Assembly: GCA_014529385.2 (NCBI GenBank)
Contig: CM043960.1
Location: 70,373,410-70,437,409 of the forward strand
Direction of reading: 5' to 3'
Source of the DNA: Adiantum capillus-veneris
Taxonomy: Eukaryota; Streptophyta; Polypodiopsida; Polypodiales; Pteridaceae
Length of the DNA: 64,000 nt
Of the stretch, positions 1-11,937 are shown in pieces (the stretch's first letter is position 1; every line of letters begins with the position of its first letter). The notes under the pieces were generated by a model that was given only the letters and a program-made list of their open reading frames with translations, had not been told where the DNA came from and ran no database searches. The translations under genes and the position numbers were made by a program.

Positions 1-1597
1 CCCCTAGTATTTTATGGTTTATTCATAAGTTGAAATGTGAATAGTTTATTATTGAATTGAGCTATTTATGGGTAGTGACTAATTCTATGGCCAAGAGTGA
101 ACTGATGTAACCAATTTTGAGCATCATCTTTATCTATAAATTAAATACGGGCAGGCACTTCCCTTTGCTTAATGTCTCATATACAGTGCAATGCAGGCCG
201 TTAGCACCCTGCAAAGAGATGGCTGCATCTAAAGTAGTTTGAATTGCTCTTATGTCTGCATTTAGAAGTTTGTCAGCCTGGGGCAAAAAGTTGGCAAATG
301 GGTTAGGTTGCCCAGAGCTAGGTGCCCCTATACTAGGAGTAGGAGTCGGTGGGACTGCCAACACAACCAGAGCGTTTGTTTGGGTGCCTGCAACACTAAC
401 AATAGGTGGTGTAAAGGTAGAGGTGGCTACAAAAGTGGTCACGCTCACAATTGTTGGAGTTGTGGCCCTGATGTCAAAGACATTAACCTGTGATTTTGAG
501 AATGGTAGTGTTGCCAGCTCTTTGATCGAGTCATGTTGTACCTTAGCCCTCTTGTGTAAAGTACCTTTTCCTTTGGGTGCTCTGGATGGACCTGACTACT
601 CTTTGGCATCATCTTGCAGATTAGAGACAACAATGGCATCTGCTTTTGGTTGCATAGTTTGCACTACCACCAATACATAATGGGGGCTACATGGTAATTA
701 AACCTCTAAGCCTTCCCCTTTCTTTGGGTTTGAAATCTCTTTGCCCTATCCTGTACTGCCTTGAAGAGTAGATGGTGAACCGGATAGGAAAGACAGTGGC
801 AAAGACAAAAAAAATGCATCACGAACAACTAGAGAAGAAGGAACCACTTCTTTGTCCGGTGCGCACAGTAAAAAGTAATATTGTAAAGTGGAGTACATTT
901 TATGATTCCTGTTATTACGTATGTGAGTGTAACGACTGCTCTTGGCATGCATTAGTAGTGTCTCCAAAGGAGAGATTGGAGGCGTTTTTAGTGTTGGACA
1001 AAGGTACAGGCACATTCAGTATCCCCATCGCACGCCCAACATCCTCCACTGTAAGAGTAACTCCATTTAGTTTCAAAAAAGTGAGTAAAAGAACACTCAA
1101 TTTAGCATTGGAAATGGTCCAAGATAGGTCCACCTGAGCAAGATTGTGGAAACCAAGGTGTAGTAATTGTTGTTAAGAAAAAACATCCTTGAGTACTTGG
1201 TTGTTGGAGGCCTGTAAGTGTTATATCATAAGTAGGAGTGCCTTGGAGATGGCACCAGAAGGGCGGGCACGTGGAGAGTGGTCACCTTGCCATGAGTAAA
1301 TAAGTGGGGTGAATCTTCCTTGAAATATTCCTCGAACAGTTGCTCTAAACTCGGGGCATAGTTCAATTTTCTTAAACTGCTATCCCCAGAGGAGGCGAAG
1401 GCCTCCTGCTCAGATTGGAGGTGTTGTTCTTGATTTCTAGTGCAAACCATTTTTGGAGATACTGATGATAGGTTACTCGAGAATTTAGAACTCAAGTCTG
1501 CAATTGACGAGTTCTCCAAAAACCTTTGCTACTCAAATCCACACCCATATACATATACAAGTGTATTCTGCAATTGAGTAGAGCTCTCAAAGCATGC
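1..1597. other. Unassigned sequence with short ORFs
   Basis: No gene is recognised here. On the minus strand, 134-448 encodes a 104-residue proline/threonine-rich peptide. Also on the minus strand, 1226-1519 encodes 97 residues containing MVCTRNQEQ, faintly like the start of a retrotransposon gag. Neither has a domain I can name, and the overlapping plus-strand ORFs (252-680, 772-1137) are equally plausible by length alone. The minus-strand ORFs share orientation with the LTR element at 1603-4237 and with the integrase remnant further right, so this may be decayed retrotransposon. That is inference only. Confidence 0.3.
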
Positions 1598-1764
1598 ACT
1601 CTTGTGAGGGCCATACCCAGACTCGACCCTACTCACCTCCCTCAGTCCTCCAGACCGTTCCAAGGAATGACGTAGATCTATCTGTAGGTATCCCTCCCAC
1701 TTGGGACCGACATTCAGAAAGGACTCCGACCTATCTCGAATTCCAACCCAAGGGGGTACAATCT

Positions 1765-1776
1765 GCTCTGATACCA
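1765..1776 (-). other. Primer-binding site, initiator tRNA-Met type
   Basis: The minus strand reads TGGTATCAGAGC, the standard plant LTR-retrotransposon primer site, two bases downstream of the LTR end at 1779. It fixes the orientation of the element as minus. Confidence 0.85.
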
Positions 1777-3793
1777 CTTGTAAGGGCCATACCCAGACTC
1801 AACCCTACTCACCTCCCTCAGTCCTCAGACCGTTCCAGGGAATGACGTAGATCTATCTGCAGGTATCCCTCCCACTTGGGACCGACATTCAGATAGGACT
1901 CCGGCCTATCTCGAATGCCAACCCAAGGGGGTACAACCCTTCATTCAATGATTCTATCTGCTTCTCATAATCAATCTATCCTTGATAGCTTTCCGCACCC
2001 AAAATCGTGGTCCTTAGTCTTGATTCTCTTTATCTTTAACTTGAGGATCTGCTCTTGCTTTCTTGTTCTCCCTTGGTTCATGATGATAACCCCTTTTTCC
2101 TGACAAGTAGGCACAGCAGTTATCACTTTCCCCTAAGAAGAGGGATCTTGCAATCCTACCTGGTCTCGCTCGTCCCCTATTACCCATTTTTTTATCCCAC
2201 GTAGTCCTAGCATTTAACATAAAAATTTTAAATCAACATCCGGCCATCTAACCCTCCGCATCTGCCCACTCACTGAACCATTTCATGAAATTCCCTGCCC
2301 GAGGTAGTACTTAACTACTACAAAATCAGGAAGACAGCAGTCTATCAGACATCATCAAACAACAAGCAGCATACAATCTGTTGCATACCCTCGTTCAGGG
2401 AAATTCATCTCGTTGTTCCCACCAGATCTTTATTTAGAAACTTTTAATTCATTTTCTTTCCTTTATCTGCTATTATTAGCTTGTAACTAGTTTCCTAACT
2501 AATCATGCAACACATTTAGTTTCAACCAATTCATCTTGCCTCCCCATTCAGGCCAAGATAATCGATTACAAGCCATCAAAATGGCAGCACCTTCACAATA
2601 TTTCCCATAATTAAGTGTTTGGGAAAGGCTCATCAAGTAATTTAATCATTCCTTCCTAAGCATTTTATTTCGAGAGGTATAGCACCATCTGGTGACAGAT
2701 GCACAGGATAGCCCCTATATTCCTAGCCTTTCCAGTTCCTTTTTAAGCAACCAATTCGAGAAAATTTCCTTAAATAAATTCACATCATCCTCCCTGAGTA
2801 TAACCTTCTCATCCAACTATTGGCATCAGGACATACCCGGATTATGGACGATTTCCAATAGGATACCGCGGGTACTTCACCCGACCGGGAAAAAATAAAA
2901 CAAACTCATTCATCCCTTATCCCTCAGGCATGAATGACCTAGGTATAACAACTTGCCAGTTACACTGCCCAAGCCGAAAAGGGCCAATCTCCGACAAGTT
3001 CCCCAAGAGAATCCTCTCAATGGGCCGGCCTTTCAATAAAATTGACCACAAGGAGATCCATCTTGGTTCTCGGTCATTTCCAGACAATCTTCAAAACTCC
3101 TAGTTAAATCTATGTTTTGCAATGGGCTATCCCTATCACCTCTCGAGATTCCTTTTAACTCCTAGTTGGTAATTTCCATGTTCATTCATTTATCAACCTT
3201 AATTCCTACTTTCATTAATTATCTACCAGCCAAGTTTATTTTGAAAATACAAGCGAGTTTTTTCCATAGGCATTTGATGGTTAATGTCTCTTCGGAAATG
3301 CCAACTTTTTAAGTTCAATCCCCGTTTTTGTCGATTCCCAGGTTTTTGCAATCCTTTGCCATCCATGGGGTATCTCCATGGAAGCTTGTAGAGTTTTCGG
3401 TTCAAACAACACGGAGATCAATTCCGCGAAGTTATCCCCTATCTCTCCCATCCTGTATTTGCAAACAAACTTAAAATTGAAAACTTTAGAAATACTCTTC
3501 AATACCAAAAATTGAACTACTTCTGTACCTCCTCCAAACAAAGAGGGAAGTGGGGTTGAAGTCCTTCTTGAAGATATGTGAGGCTCAAGGAGGAAGTAAG
3601 GGATTTATGGTGAAGAGGAAGGAGAGAGGAGCTTCTTCACAAAACCCTCAAGGGTTTGGCCTTCAAGAGAGGGAGAGAGCAAGAGCAAGGTTTAATGGAA
3701 ACCTTGATTTACTTAAACATAGTCTTGAGCATGGCAAGTATGCAAGTAGCTTAGCAATATATGTGTGTGTAAAAATACAAACGAGAGGGGGTG

Positions 3794-3801
3794 TTTATAT
3801 A
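3794..3801 (-). promoter_or_regulatory. Putative LTR TATA box
   Basis: The minus strand reads TATATAAA inside the long LTR, followed by a C/T-rich stretch, as expected for an LTR promoter. It agrees with the orientation given by the primer site. Confidence 0.5.
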
Positions 3802-3825
3802 GGAAATGGTGGGTGGAATTCTCTT

Positions 3826-3950
3826 CTCAATTCCTATTGGACCCCAAATTCTCTTCTCAAATGCTATTGGACCCCAATTTCTCTTCTCAAATACTATTGG
3901 ACCCCAATTCTCTTCTTAATTCCTATTGGACCCCAATTTTCTTCTTAGTT
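3826..3950. repeat. Tandem repeat, ~30-bp unit, 4 copies, inside LTR
   Basis: Four copies of a unit containing CTATTGGACCCCAATT followed by CTCTTCTCAA or close variants lie side by side within the LTR, downstream (plus sense) of its TATA box. Confidence 0.85.
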
Positions 3951-4242
3951 CTTATCCCTTAACTTTATCTTTCAATTAAGTTAGTCCCTTTCTCTCCTAG
4001 TTCTCAATCTAGATCAGTTCCCACGCGGCTTTTGACGAAGAAGTATAAAAATAATTTTAATCTTAAAGGAAAAATATAGGGATGACGTAATTTCTTATCT
4101 GAAATACCCTTGTCTTTTCATTCTGGAGTAAAGTCTCGTTGTCCGTATAACTTCTTTTGTCGGTCTTACTTTTTCTAAATTATTTTCTAGGCCGAAAATT
4201 TTCTGAATGGCTCTATGGTTTAGGGAGGGACCTTACAACTCT

Positions 4243-5627
4243 AAACCACACCTAGATACATTGAACAAGTACGAGCGAGCATACAATTAGCAAGATTTAA
4301 CTTAATGTTGTTCTATCAATCCAGTTTCATAGTTCTGTTCCAGAGTACTACTCAATGCTCAGGTGGCCAGGAAGATCAGTAATGGTTAGCACGGGGAGAG
4401 GAGAGATGGAGATGGAAGCTAAGACTGGCCATGGGTTGTACGGCCCCGTTGAAAGAAGTGTGCAAGGAAAGTGCGTGAAACAACGTGGGCCATAATTTGA
4501 TATGCTGGCTTGTCTTGGCTTTGGTTGCGTTAAAAATAAATGAAAGGTCAACGTTTTTACTAAATCAACGTGTCTTGCAAAGGAAAACGCCAAAAGGTGA
4601 AAAAAGCTTGATGAGGCGATCATAGGGTGAAGGGTGAATGGCAAGCATCTAGGCAAAGGATGAGGGAGAGGCACCAAGGCCAGTAGGGGTGAGGGCAAGG
4701 GCAAGGTCGAGCCTAGGCTAGGCGAAGGACGAGGGTGAGGCCAAGGTCAGTAGGGGTGAGGGCGAGTTTGAGGTCCAAGCCAATAGGGCGAGGGCGAGGG
4801 CAAGGTCGAGGAAAATTGGGGTGACCGAGGTCAAGGCCAAGAAATGAAGACGAGGAGGGCAAGGATGATTGGGAAGGGTGAGGTCGAGGACCAAGAACTG
4901 AAGACGAGGAGGATGAGCATAGAGGTGAATGGCGAGTAATCAACATGGCAAGGACCATCAATTGAAGAGGAGAAGGATAGGCATTTTTCAACCACATAAC
5001 CCTGAAGATAATAACCCAAAAGATAATTCGGAGGAAAAAAACACACCTTTGAGGAGCTTGAAAAGGACAGACACATAATCCTAAAGATAATAACCCAGAA
5101 GATAATTTGGAGGAAAACAACACTTTTTTGAGGATCTTGAGAAGGACAGACAACTCACGCTCTAAGAATAGAACAACTTTCAAGAATCCAAACATTGCAA
5201 CACAGGTAAGTGCTTCAATGCTCACTGGTAGTGGATTATCGAATGCATCTTGCAGCTTAAATTGTAAATGAACATTTTGAAAAGCACCCTCCATTCCTAG
5301 TCAATGACATAAGTAGAGACACAGTAGACACATTGGACAGTAGGTAGTGAGGAGTTAGCGCCTAGAAGTAGTTGTAGAGAAGTGAGTGTTATGATGAGTG
5401 ACCTATAATTAGAATTAAGATTAGGTGAGGAAGATAAAGAGTACACGCCGATAGAAAAGCTTTGATCAAAATGAAGAATAGAATACACTTAGTGCTTTGC
5501 ACGAACTACACCATGGGACAACCAGAACCAAACCTATCAACACAAAGTAGACCTATTGAGATAGATAGAAGATGTGAACTTAGATATGAGAGGGGATGAA
5601 AACAACTACTGAATAGTGAGACTTGGC
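4243..5627. repeat. G-rich imperfect repeats and an ~82-bp tandem duplication
   Basis: No gene is recognised. About 4640-4870 is an irregular repeat of GGGCGAGGGCAAGG-like words. About 4990-5153 holds two tandem copies of an ~82-bp unit (each with TAATAACCCA.AAGATAAT and GAGGAAAA). The minus-strand ORF covering 4713-5294 (193 residues) is serine- and proline-rich because of the repeats and has no recognisable domain. I see nothing in 5300-5627. Confidence 0.55.
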
Positions 5628-6764
5628 TCAGACCATGAGAGAGAGGGCCAAGATAGATTTTTCAAGGCCAAAATGATAGCATTTAATCCGAGATCCATTA
5701 ACTAGGGGTAGAGGGAGGCCTTCTAGGGTGGATAATTGAGCAGCTCCTCGGGATAGAATCTCCTGCACTTTGTAAGGGCCTTGCCAAGCACGGATGAGTT
5801 TTTGGGATTTCTTGTGGTAGTGAGCCTGATAAAGTAGCACTAATGAGTCGGGCTTGAATTTTGGTTGGCGAAGATGACGATCATGTGACGCCTTACAACC
5901 GGAGCTATTCTGCTAGGGGTGAATTGGAAACTAGCAAGCGACTCTCTTCTAGTTTGGAGAGATGATAGATGTAGGTAGAGCGCATACCCTAATCAGCATG
6001 AAGACTGCCTACTCGAGGGGAGCTCAAGTTGAATTCAAAAGGAGGTATGGCTTCCAAGCTGAAGGCTGGTTGGAAAGGGGTGTGAGTGGTTGTCGCTTTG
6101 AAGGAAGTGCAGTATGCCTACAAGGTGTTGTGGATAGCTGGCATGAAGCTAGATGTAGATGACATGCTTTTCGTAGAAGGGGTATCAAAACCTTGTTGGT
6201 GCTCCTAGCCTGCCTGTCCATTGGCCCTAGGGTAGTAGGTACAAGATTTGTGATGAAAAATCTTGTAGTTGGCTAGCAAGGTTGAAATCATCTCATTAAC
6301 AACGTGGCTGTCTCGATCACTAGTGATCTCCAAGGGACATCCAAATCTGCATAATATATTTTCATACAAAAACTTTGCCATATTATTATGAGTGCAATTG
6401 CTTGTTGCCAGGACCTCTACCCACTTGGTAACGCAATTGGTAGCCACAAGTAGATACTTCCAATTACCTAGTTGAGCCGGGGGAGAAATTGGACCCACAA
6501 AGTCTAACCCCCACTCTCAAATGGTAACCATGCAATTGAGACTTGCAGAGGATGGTTGGACTTCTTACTTGGTCTTGATCCACATCGCTGACAAACATCA
6601 CGATTGACATAAGAAATTGAATCCCTCAATCCATAAGTCCACCAAAGACCACTCTGTAGAATTTTTTGGGCGGTGATGTGACCAAGGTAATGGCCACCAG
6701 TGAAACCATTGTGGGAGTCCTCAAGAATATGCTCCACTACACACACACACACACACACATACAA
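5628..6764 (-). pseudogene. Ty3/gypsy integrase remnant
   Basis: Read on the minus strand from 6764 downward this is a broken integrase. First comes an HHCC zinc-binding region (HNGFTGGHYLGH ... CQRCG), then a catalytic core beginning LDFVGPISPP with the second aspartate in ITSDRDSH. Next is YYPRANGQ, where the third acidic residue region is disrupted by an insertion near 6190. At 5840-5628 is the C-terminal part with RAWQGPYKV and NGSRIKCYHF, a typical gypsy integrase tail. At least three frames are needed to follow it and no reverse transcriptase is present. It is a different lineage from the chromoviruses G1/G2 to the right. Confidence 0.78.
6738..6763. repeat. (CA)n microsatellite
   Basis: Thirteen or so CA units directly adjoin the integrase remnant. 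Confidence 0.9.
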
Positions 6765-6822
6765 GGGCTGCGAGTGATATCACTCTTCTTGGTGATGAGA
6801 GAACTCTAAAGCAAAACAACTG

Positions 6823-7135
6823 TTGCTCATGAAAGTTCCAGATGCAAACACTTTTGATGATCAAGAAAATGTGGAAGATTGTAAACGGGTGAAGAATCAA
6901 TACCAGCCCCTGGAGATCAAAGGAATGATTGGGATAGATGAGCACTTCAAGCTCAATATTTTATCAACATCAAGGGCAAGAATACTTTTTAAGATACATA
7001 AAGTGTGATATATCAGCCAAAGAATCTTGGGAAATTATTACAAGAAGACTCAAAGATAAAAGTATCACTAGCGTCATGCATTTGAAGGCAAAGTAACATG
7101 AATCTACTAAAATCTCAAGTAAAAGTGTGCATGAG
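6823..7135 (+). pseudogene. Copia-type gag, left part (host of the nest)
   Basis: Plus-strand frames give SAKESWEIITRRLKDK and SSKSVHE, the pattern of a UBN2-type copia gag. There is a stop before this stretch (7006) and another at 7094. The coding sense stops at 7135 and resumes 30.7 kb later at 37817 with YLLKLRNVQDELAAM in a matching frame, because chromovirus G1 was inserted at this point. Upstream of 6823 homology is unclear and no LTR is visible, so only this fragment of the host element survives. Confidence 0.6.
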
Positions 7136-8694
7136 TGTAACATTTAATGCACTAGTAACTTGTGCATAGAAGAAATTGATAACATAGTGAGCATTTCATT
7201 GAGAACAACTTCCTAATGAGCATAGATAGAGTACTTAATTTGAGAAAGCAACATAGCAATTTACACCTAGCTAATTTGGCATTGACAATACTTGAAAAGA
7301 GAGAGAAATAGAACAATTGACAACAATTGAGAACCGGATTTACATGGAGCCGGTCCCCCCTCCATAAAGGCTTTGTATTATAGCTTCTCCCATCAAAGGA
7401 GACTTTTGTACAATACAATCTTTGTGTTCCTTGATAAAACTAGTTGTTGTAATGAAGATGCAAGCTTCATACACCAAATTATGCTTGAAAAACACACTTA
7501 GTGTTCCTAGCCTCAGTCCCAAGACCTCACACACCTTCAAAAATGGTGAGAGCTAGCACGAAATGAGGATAGATTGAGAGGAAGAAGAGGTGTCTTACAA
7601 GAAATAAGTATTCTACTCACATAATCACTCTAATAGCATAGCTTAGCTTAGTAATTAGCATGGTAGAGGAGATGAGTATGCCATTGAAGCTTGGCTCTTG
7701 GTTGGATTTGCATTCCATAGCCAAGAGTTGTTGGTGTAAGCCTCTACTTCTCAATGCTTGGAGAACGAGATAGAGTTCTTCTTGCACACATGAGTTGTGT
7801 GTGTGTGTAGCAATGAGTAAGAGTAAAATGCAGCCTTCCCTCTCATCTTGGTCGACCCCTCTTACTATTTTCTCATGATGGCATTCCATTGGCCCCTGTA
7901 AAGCTTAGCCAATCAAAAATTAGAAGCATAATTGATAGCCTTGTGACATGTGTTCCCCTTTCCCCTTTTGTGAGAGATTTAGGTAATTAAATAAGTATGT
8001 TAAACTCTCATTGGACCTCTTAGTCTTCTGGCCAATAGGAATTAGGCAAGCCATTGGGTTGCTGAATGCTCATTGGACCCCTTGGTAGACTGTCCAATAG
8101 TCTTCTAGGGAGCTTAGTTTCTATTGGTTCTTTTATCAAGTATTTTTAAATTGATTAGACTAAATTTACTCTAGCCTAATTCTCATTGGTCCACCTCTAT
8201 GGCCATTCAATAGGATTTGAGGGAAGCTTGGGGGCAACTGGCCTAGGAGCTTGACGTGTGTCCAGTATTCCCTTTGTGTAAAGGGGGAGCTTTGGAGTGT
8301 GTGTGTGTGTGTGTTTCTCTCTCATCCCCTACTCTCATGGCTGGCCCCCTCCTTTATAGGGATGTGGGAAGACTTTTTAGTCTTCCCATGACCATCCAAT
8401 TTTCCCTTACATTGGCCTTTGGACAATTGAATAAAAAATTCGGAACCTTAGCCTATGGAAGTCTTAATGGAGCTGAACCTTGGGTCTTTTAAGCCCCATT
8501 GAAGCACATTTCTCTTTTGCAGACTCTCCCCCATTTTGATCCCTATTTTTCCTTCTTTGGATCCCTGCAGAGACTGGTCTGGCAGTCTTACCAATATTCT
8601 AGCTTTTACTCCTTTAATACTTCCCCATATTAAATGGTCTGTTTAACATGAGAAAATCATTTGGGACAATTAGATATTAGTATTTATGACATTA
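7136..8694 (-). repeat. G1 3' LTR
   Basis: On the minus strand it starts TGTCATAAATACTAA at 8694, right after a purine tract (GAGAGAGGTAA, 8705-8695), and ends TGTTACA at 7136. It matches 15959-17037 over about 1.08 kb. A TATA box (CCTATAAAGG, minus) lies at 8351-8360. A (GT)n run near 8298 is part of the LTR. Confidence 0.78.
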
Positions 8695-9552
8695 CCTCTC
8701 TCTTGAAATCATACTTGTCCTTGAATATGAGGTAGAGAAGATAAAGCCTAGTCATTAGTTCGTTTGCCAGCGGCGGGTAGAGGATCCTATTTTACCCTAC
8801 GGCATCGTTCTAGAATGGATGACTCGTCCATTTGGTGCTTGAGAGCCTTAGCTACCGCAAGCATGTCTGCACATTAGTCCGTATCGATCTTCCATAGTAG
8901 AGAGACAAGCTCTACTTAGTGTTCGGAAGACGTCGTCTCCACAAACATGATCCAAAGCATGCATACTCTTTAACATGTGCGCACAATAAAGAAAATGAGA
9001 GTCTTATAAGACAAAAACTTTGTTTGTTTATGCCTTGCATCCATCTAGCATCTTCAAACGGATAATTTTTAAACTTGATAAGATATTGTCGGATAGTCTT
9101 ACCGCCTCGTAATACCCTGTCTTTGTGTCGTAGAATGGGACTCGGGTTGCAGCACCTCTTCTTGGTCCTCGATCTCCGGCGGGTCTTCAATGATTGCTTC
9201 TTGAGGTGGATCTCCTTTGTAAGTCTTTAATAGGCTCGTGTGTAAAGCATCATGCATGAGCCAATGGTTGGGCAACTTGAGTTGATAGGTCATTTCATTG
9301 ATTGGCCTAATAATCTAAAAGGGACCATAGTACCTTTTTGCTAACTTAGCATAGTACTTTTGGTGTCCTGTAGGATTCTTGCCCGTTGTGTGCCTTAATC
9401 GAGCCTTGGGAAACTTGAGCAAGACCCAATCATTATGTTTAAAGGCTAGGGATCTTTTGTGCTTTATCAGCAACAGCCTTTTGCCTTTGTTGGGAGATGG
9501 ATATAGCATCCTTAATCTTTTGAAAAGATTCTTGTAGGTCTAGGCTATATTC
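8695..9552 (-). pseudogene. G1 integrase C-terminus and chromodomain
   Basis: The minus strand encodes, in changing frames, KRYYGPF (9315-9509), MTYQLKLPNHWLMHDALH (9099-9293) and then a chromodomain stretch YLIKFKNYPFEDARWMQ (near 9000-9090). These are the GPY/F-type integrase tail and CHD_CR-type chromodomain of plant chromoviruses, and they align segment by segment with G2 at 35313-35730. Several frameshifts make it non-functional. The piece ends at 9552, where L1 was inserted, and continues at 15564. Confidence 0.8.
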
Positions 9553-10036
9553 TGCTACAGTCAGGATGCGTGGCTGCCCTACAAAATACCAAAAAACAAT
9601 ATACTACAAGCCGTAAAACGGAAAATCTCCATACCTGGCGAATCCACGAGCACATAATCGACGATATACGCGAACAAAGAGAGATAGAGGGCGGGAGAGA
9701 GAGAAAGGAAGCCTGCAGGCAGACCTCCTAGAGCGGAGTGCTACGCCGGCACGACAAGAAGGAAAAGAGGAGAGATGAGAAGAGCAACGCAGACACTGGG
9801 TGCAATCTCCCCCCGTGCAAGAGTGACCATTTCCCTCTTGCACGTATTTAATTTATAGGTTCTTGAATGGTCAAAGTGAGTACAAACTGGCCGGCCGGTC
9901 ATAAATGTCCAAAGCTCATAAAGAGCACTTGAATAATAAAATGTACAATATATATTTTCATTCGCATAGGCCTAGCTCGGTCTAGTCTTTTCCACCTGTT
10001 AACTGTAATAAATCATAAAATATCATTTCTATAACA
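9553..10036 (-). repeat. L1 3' LTR
   Basis: It is 484 bp, minus sense TGTTATAGAA...TGTAGCA. It matches the other L1 LTR along its length, including the CTGGCCGGCCGGTCATAAATG stretch near 9889. It is longer than its partner through extra sequence near 9640-9680. Confidence 0.85.
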
Positions 10037-10460
10037 TACCTCTCCGTTGGGAAGCAACTGTCCTCAATTGCGAAGATAAAAATCTCCAAACAATACTTGT
10101 CAAAAATAATGATTAGAAATCTATATCAAATAGTAAAGAATTCATAAAATTAGACAAAATTGTTTATGCCTGCCGTCATCCACATGCCACCTATTCTTGT
10201 GTCCCATACCACTAGAATAAGTAGTATATGTCATACCCTGATGAATCAGGATATCATTGGTCACACTCATCATTAATCTCATAATGTCAAGTCCCATCAC
10301 ATAAATACTGTTGTAATAATCATCAGATACCAAATCCCAATCCAATTCCAATTCCACAATATAAGTCCAAATCCAAATCACTTTTATTATGTACCCGGGT
10401 AACAAAATCATACCAGTTGCATTGGTGGCCAGCCACTGTAGCATGATTTCGTGATTGGTG

Positions 10461-10660
10461 TTGCCTAAATCGGCGAATCCACACCAATAAAACGTGCTGC
10501 CTAAATCAGTGAATATGCACTAATGCCGCCTAAATCGTTGAATCTGCATTTGGTATAAGTTTAAAAATCATGAATCTGCAATTTATCAATGTGCTGCCTA
10601 AATCGGCGGATCTGCACCAAGATGAGTATGTACACACTGCCTAAATCGGCAAATCTGTGT
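10461..10660. repeat. Five copies of a TGCCTAAATCGGCGAATCTG-like repeat
   Basis: Copies begin near 10461, 10497, 10521, 10591 and 10636 with irregular spacing. They sit just inside the 3' LTR of L1, i.e. in its 3' non-coding region. Confidence 0.8.
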
Positions 10661-11937
10661 GCGTGTGACCAATGGACCAAGCAAGGCATAAGAAGAAAAC
10701 ATTTGTCACCTATTTGACACCAAATTAGAGTATGTTCGAGTAGCAAAGCACTTACAAACTATGGCTCGATATCCCCGAGCACCCTAGTTGAAATGACGAG
10801 CTGCATAGCTAATGAATAGTCATGTCAATAAAATTTCATAACATGCAAGTAGTGAGCCTTGACCGTAGCAGTGTTGGAGTATTGAGTTGACAAGACAATG
10901 TTGTGTAGCCTATTGAAAAATCATCTTAATACAATTAGAAGCCATGACCTTAGCAGTGTGTGAGTATTCAGCTTAAAACACAATGCAGAGAAATGAAATA
11001 TGAAAAGAGGAATGATATATTTGATGTGCATACCAGGAGGATATACTGTATTTAAAAATATATATACCATTGTTGGCACATGGGGAGAGGTACAAGTGTT
11101 GCACCTAGCAAACGTATACCAAAGTATAGCTAATATATCCAAAATGTGTTACCATGGGGTTAATAATTGGTCATGAACTTGCAATGACTATTACAAAAGG
11201 GATGAGTATACATCTGAGACAAATGTGAGACAACTGAACGGAAAGGAAATTTCTACAGTTCTAATTAAATAGCATAGATCAACTAGGGCCACAAACTAAC
11301 ATAAAAGAAATGCAAGAACCAAACTTTCAATGGGCCAAAATAAATGGTGGAATCATTACAACTCGATCTGAAGGATAAACGTATGTTGATTACTTACCGA
11401 GGACTATCATGATTAGGCTTTGATTGATGAGAAAGTGGGATTATTCTGCTTAGATTGTGTAAGAAGATGCGGTAGCCCTTTCTTGTATAAAAGGGTTAGT
11501 ATACACAGTTGAATAAGGACCTATTTGTCGTTAATGATATGCTTATGATAAACTCAAAAGGAAATAGGGTCCATTCTAGTCTGCATGGCTCTATGTGAAT
11601 GATTGGACTTGAGACAAGTAGTGAAAATAATCTCACGTGGGTGAATATTGGCGGGACAGATAGTTATATTGCCCTAAAGGTGTGGTGAATGTAATAAAGA
11701 TAGTCATGGAACCTACGTAAGGTGATGATTTTTATTTTTTATGATTAGTATTATTCTAAATTTTTTTATGCTACCACATCTAGAATATGCAACAACAAAA
11801 CGCTGGAGTTGATGATCAAGGATACAAGCACATATGCTTACAAAGGACACCATGACTTCCTTAATGTATTGACCGTCTGCAAAAAGCTTATACGACTAGA
11901 TTGAGAAAACCCATATGGATCCAACACGATGTCTAGG

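Larger units (their letters stand above)
1603..4237 (-). mobile_element. LTR-retrotransposon remnant: LTR + PBS + LTR tail, TSD ACTCT
   Basis: The insertion is bounded by identical 5-bp duplications ACTCT at 1598-1602 and 4238-4242. Read on the minus strand it consists of a long LTR (4237 down to 1779), two bases, a primer-binding site matching initiator tRNA-Met (1776-1765), and then only the last ~160 bp of a second LTR copy (about 1762 to 1603). All coding sequence and most of the 3' LTR are missing. The second LTR tail joins directly after the primer site, at a TTGTACCCCC that also occurs in the full LTR. This is not a classical solo LTR, because the primer site is retained. Confidence 0.8.
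1779..4237 (-). repeat. Long LTR (~2.46 kb) of the ACTCT-flanked element
   Basis: On the minus strand the LTR ends in CCCTTACA directly before the AG + TGGTATCAGAGC primer site. On the plus strand its outer edges read TGTAAGG and CCTTACA, a 7-bp inverted terminal repeat. The stretch 1779-1938 is repeated at 1603-1762 with only scattered mismatches, which identifies the LTR tail. It contains a TATA box on the minus strand at 3794-3801 and an internal ~30-bp tandem repeat at 3826-3950. Confidence 0.72.

Noticed and set aside
252-680. Plus-strand 142-codon ORF near the left edge as a gene
   Set aside because: It is antisense to an equally open minus-strand frame and has no recognisable domain.
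6823-7008. Separate 61-codon gene right of the (CA)n tract
   Set aside because: It is the left part of the copia gag that continues at 37817.
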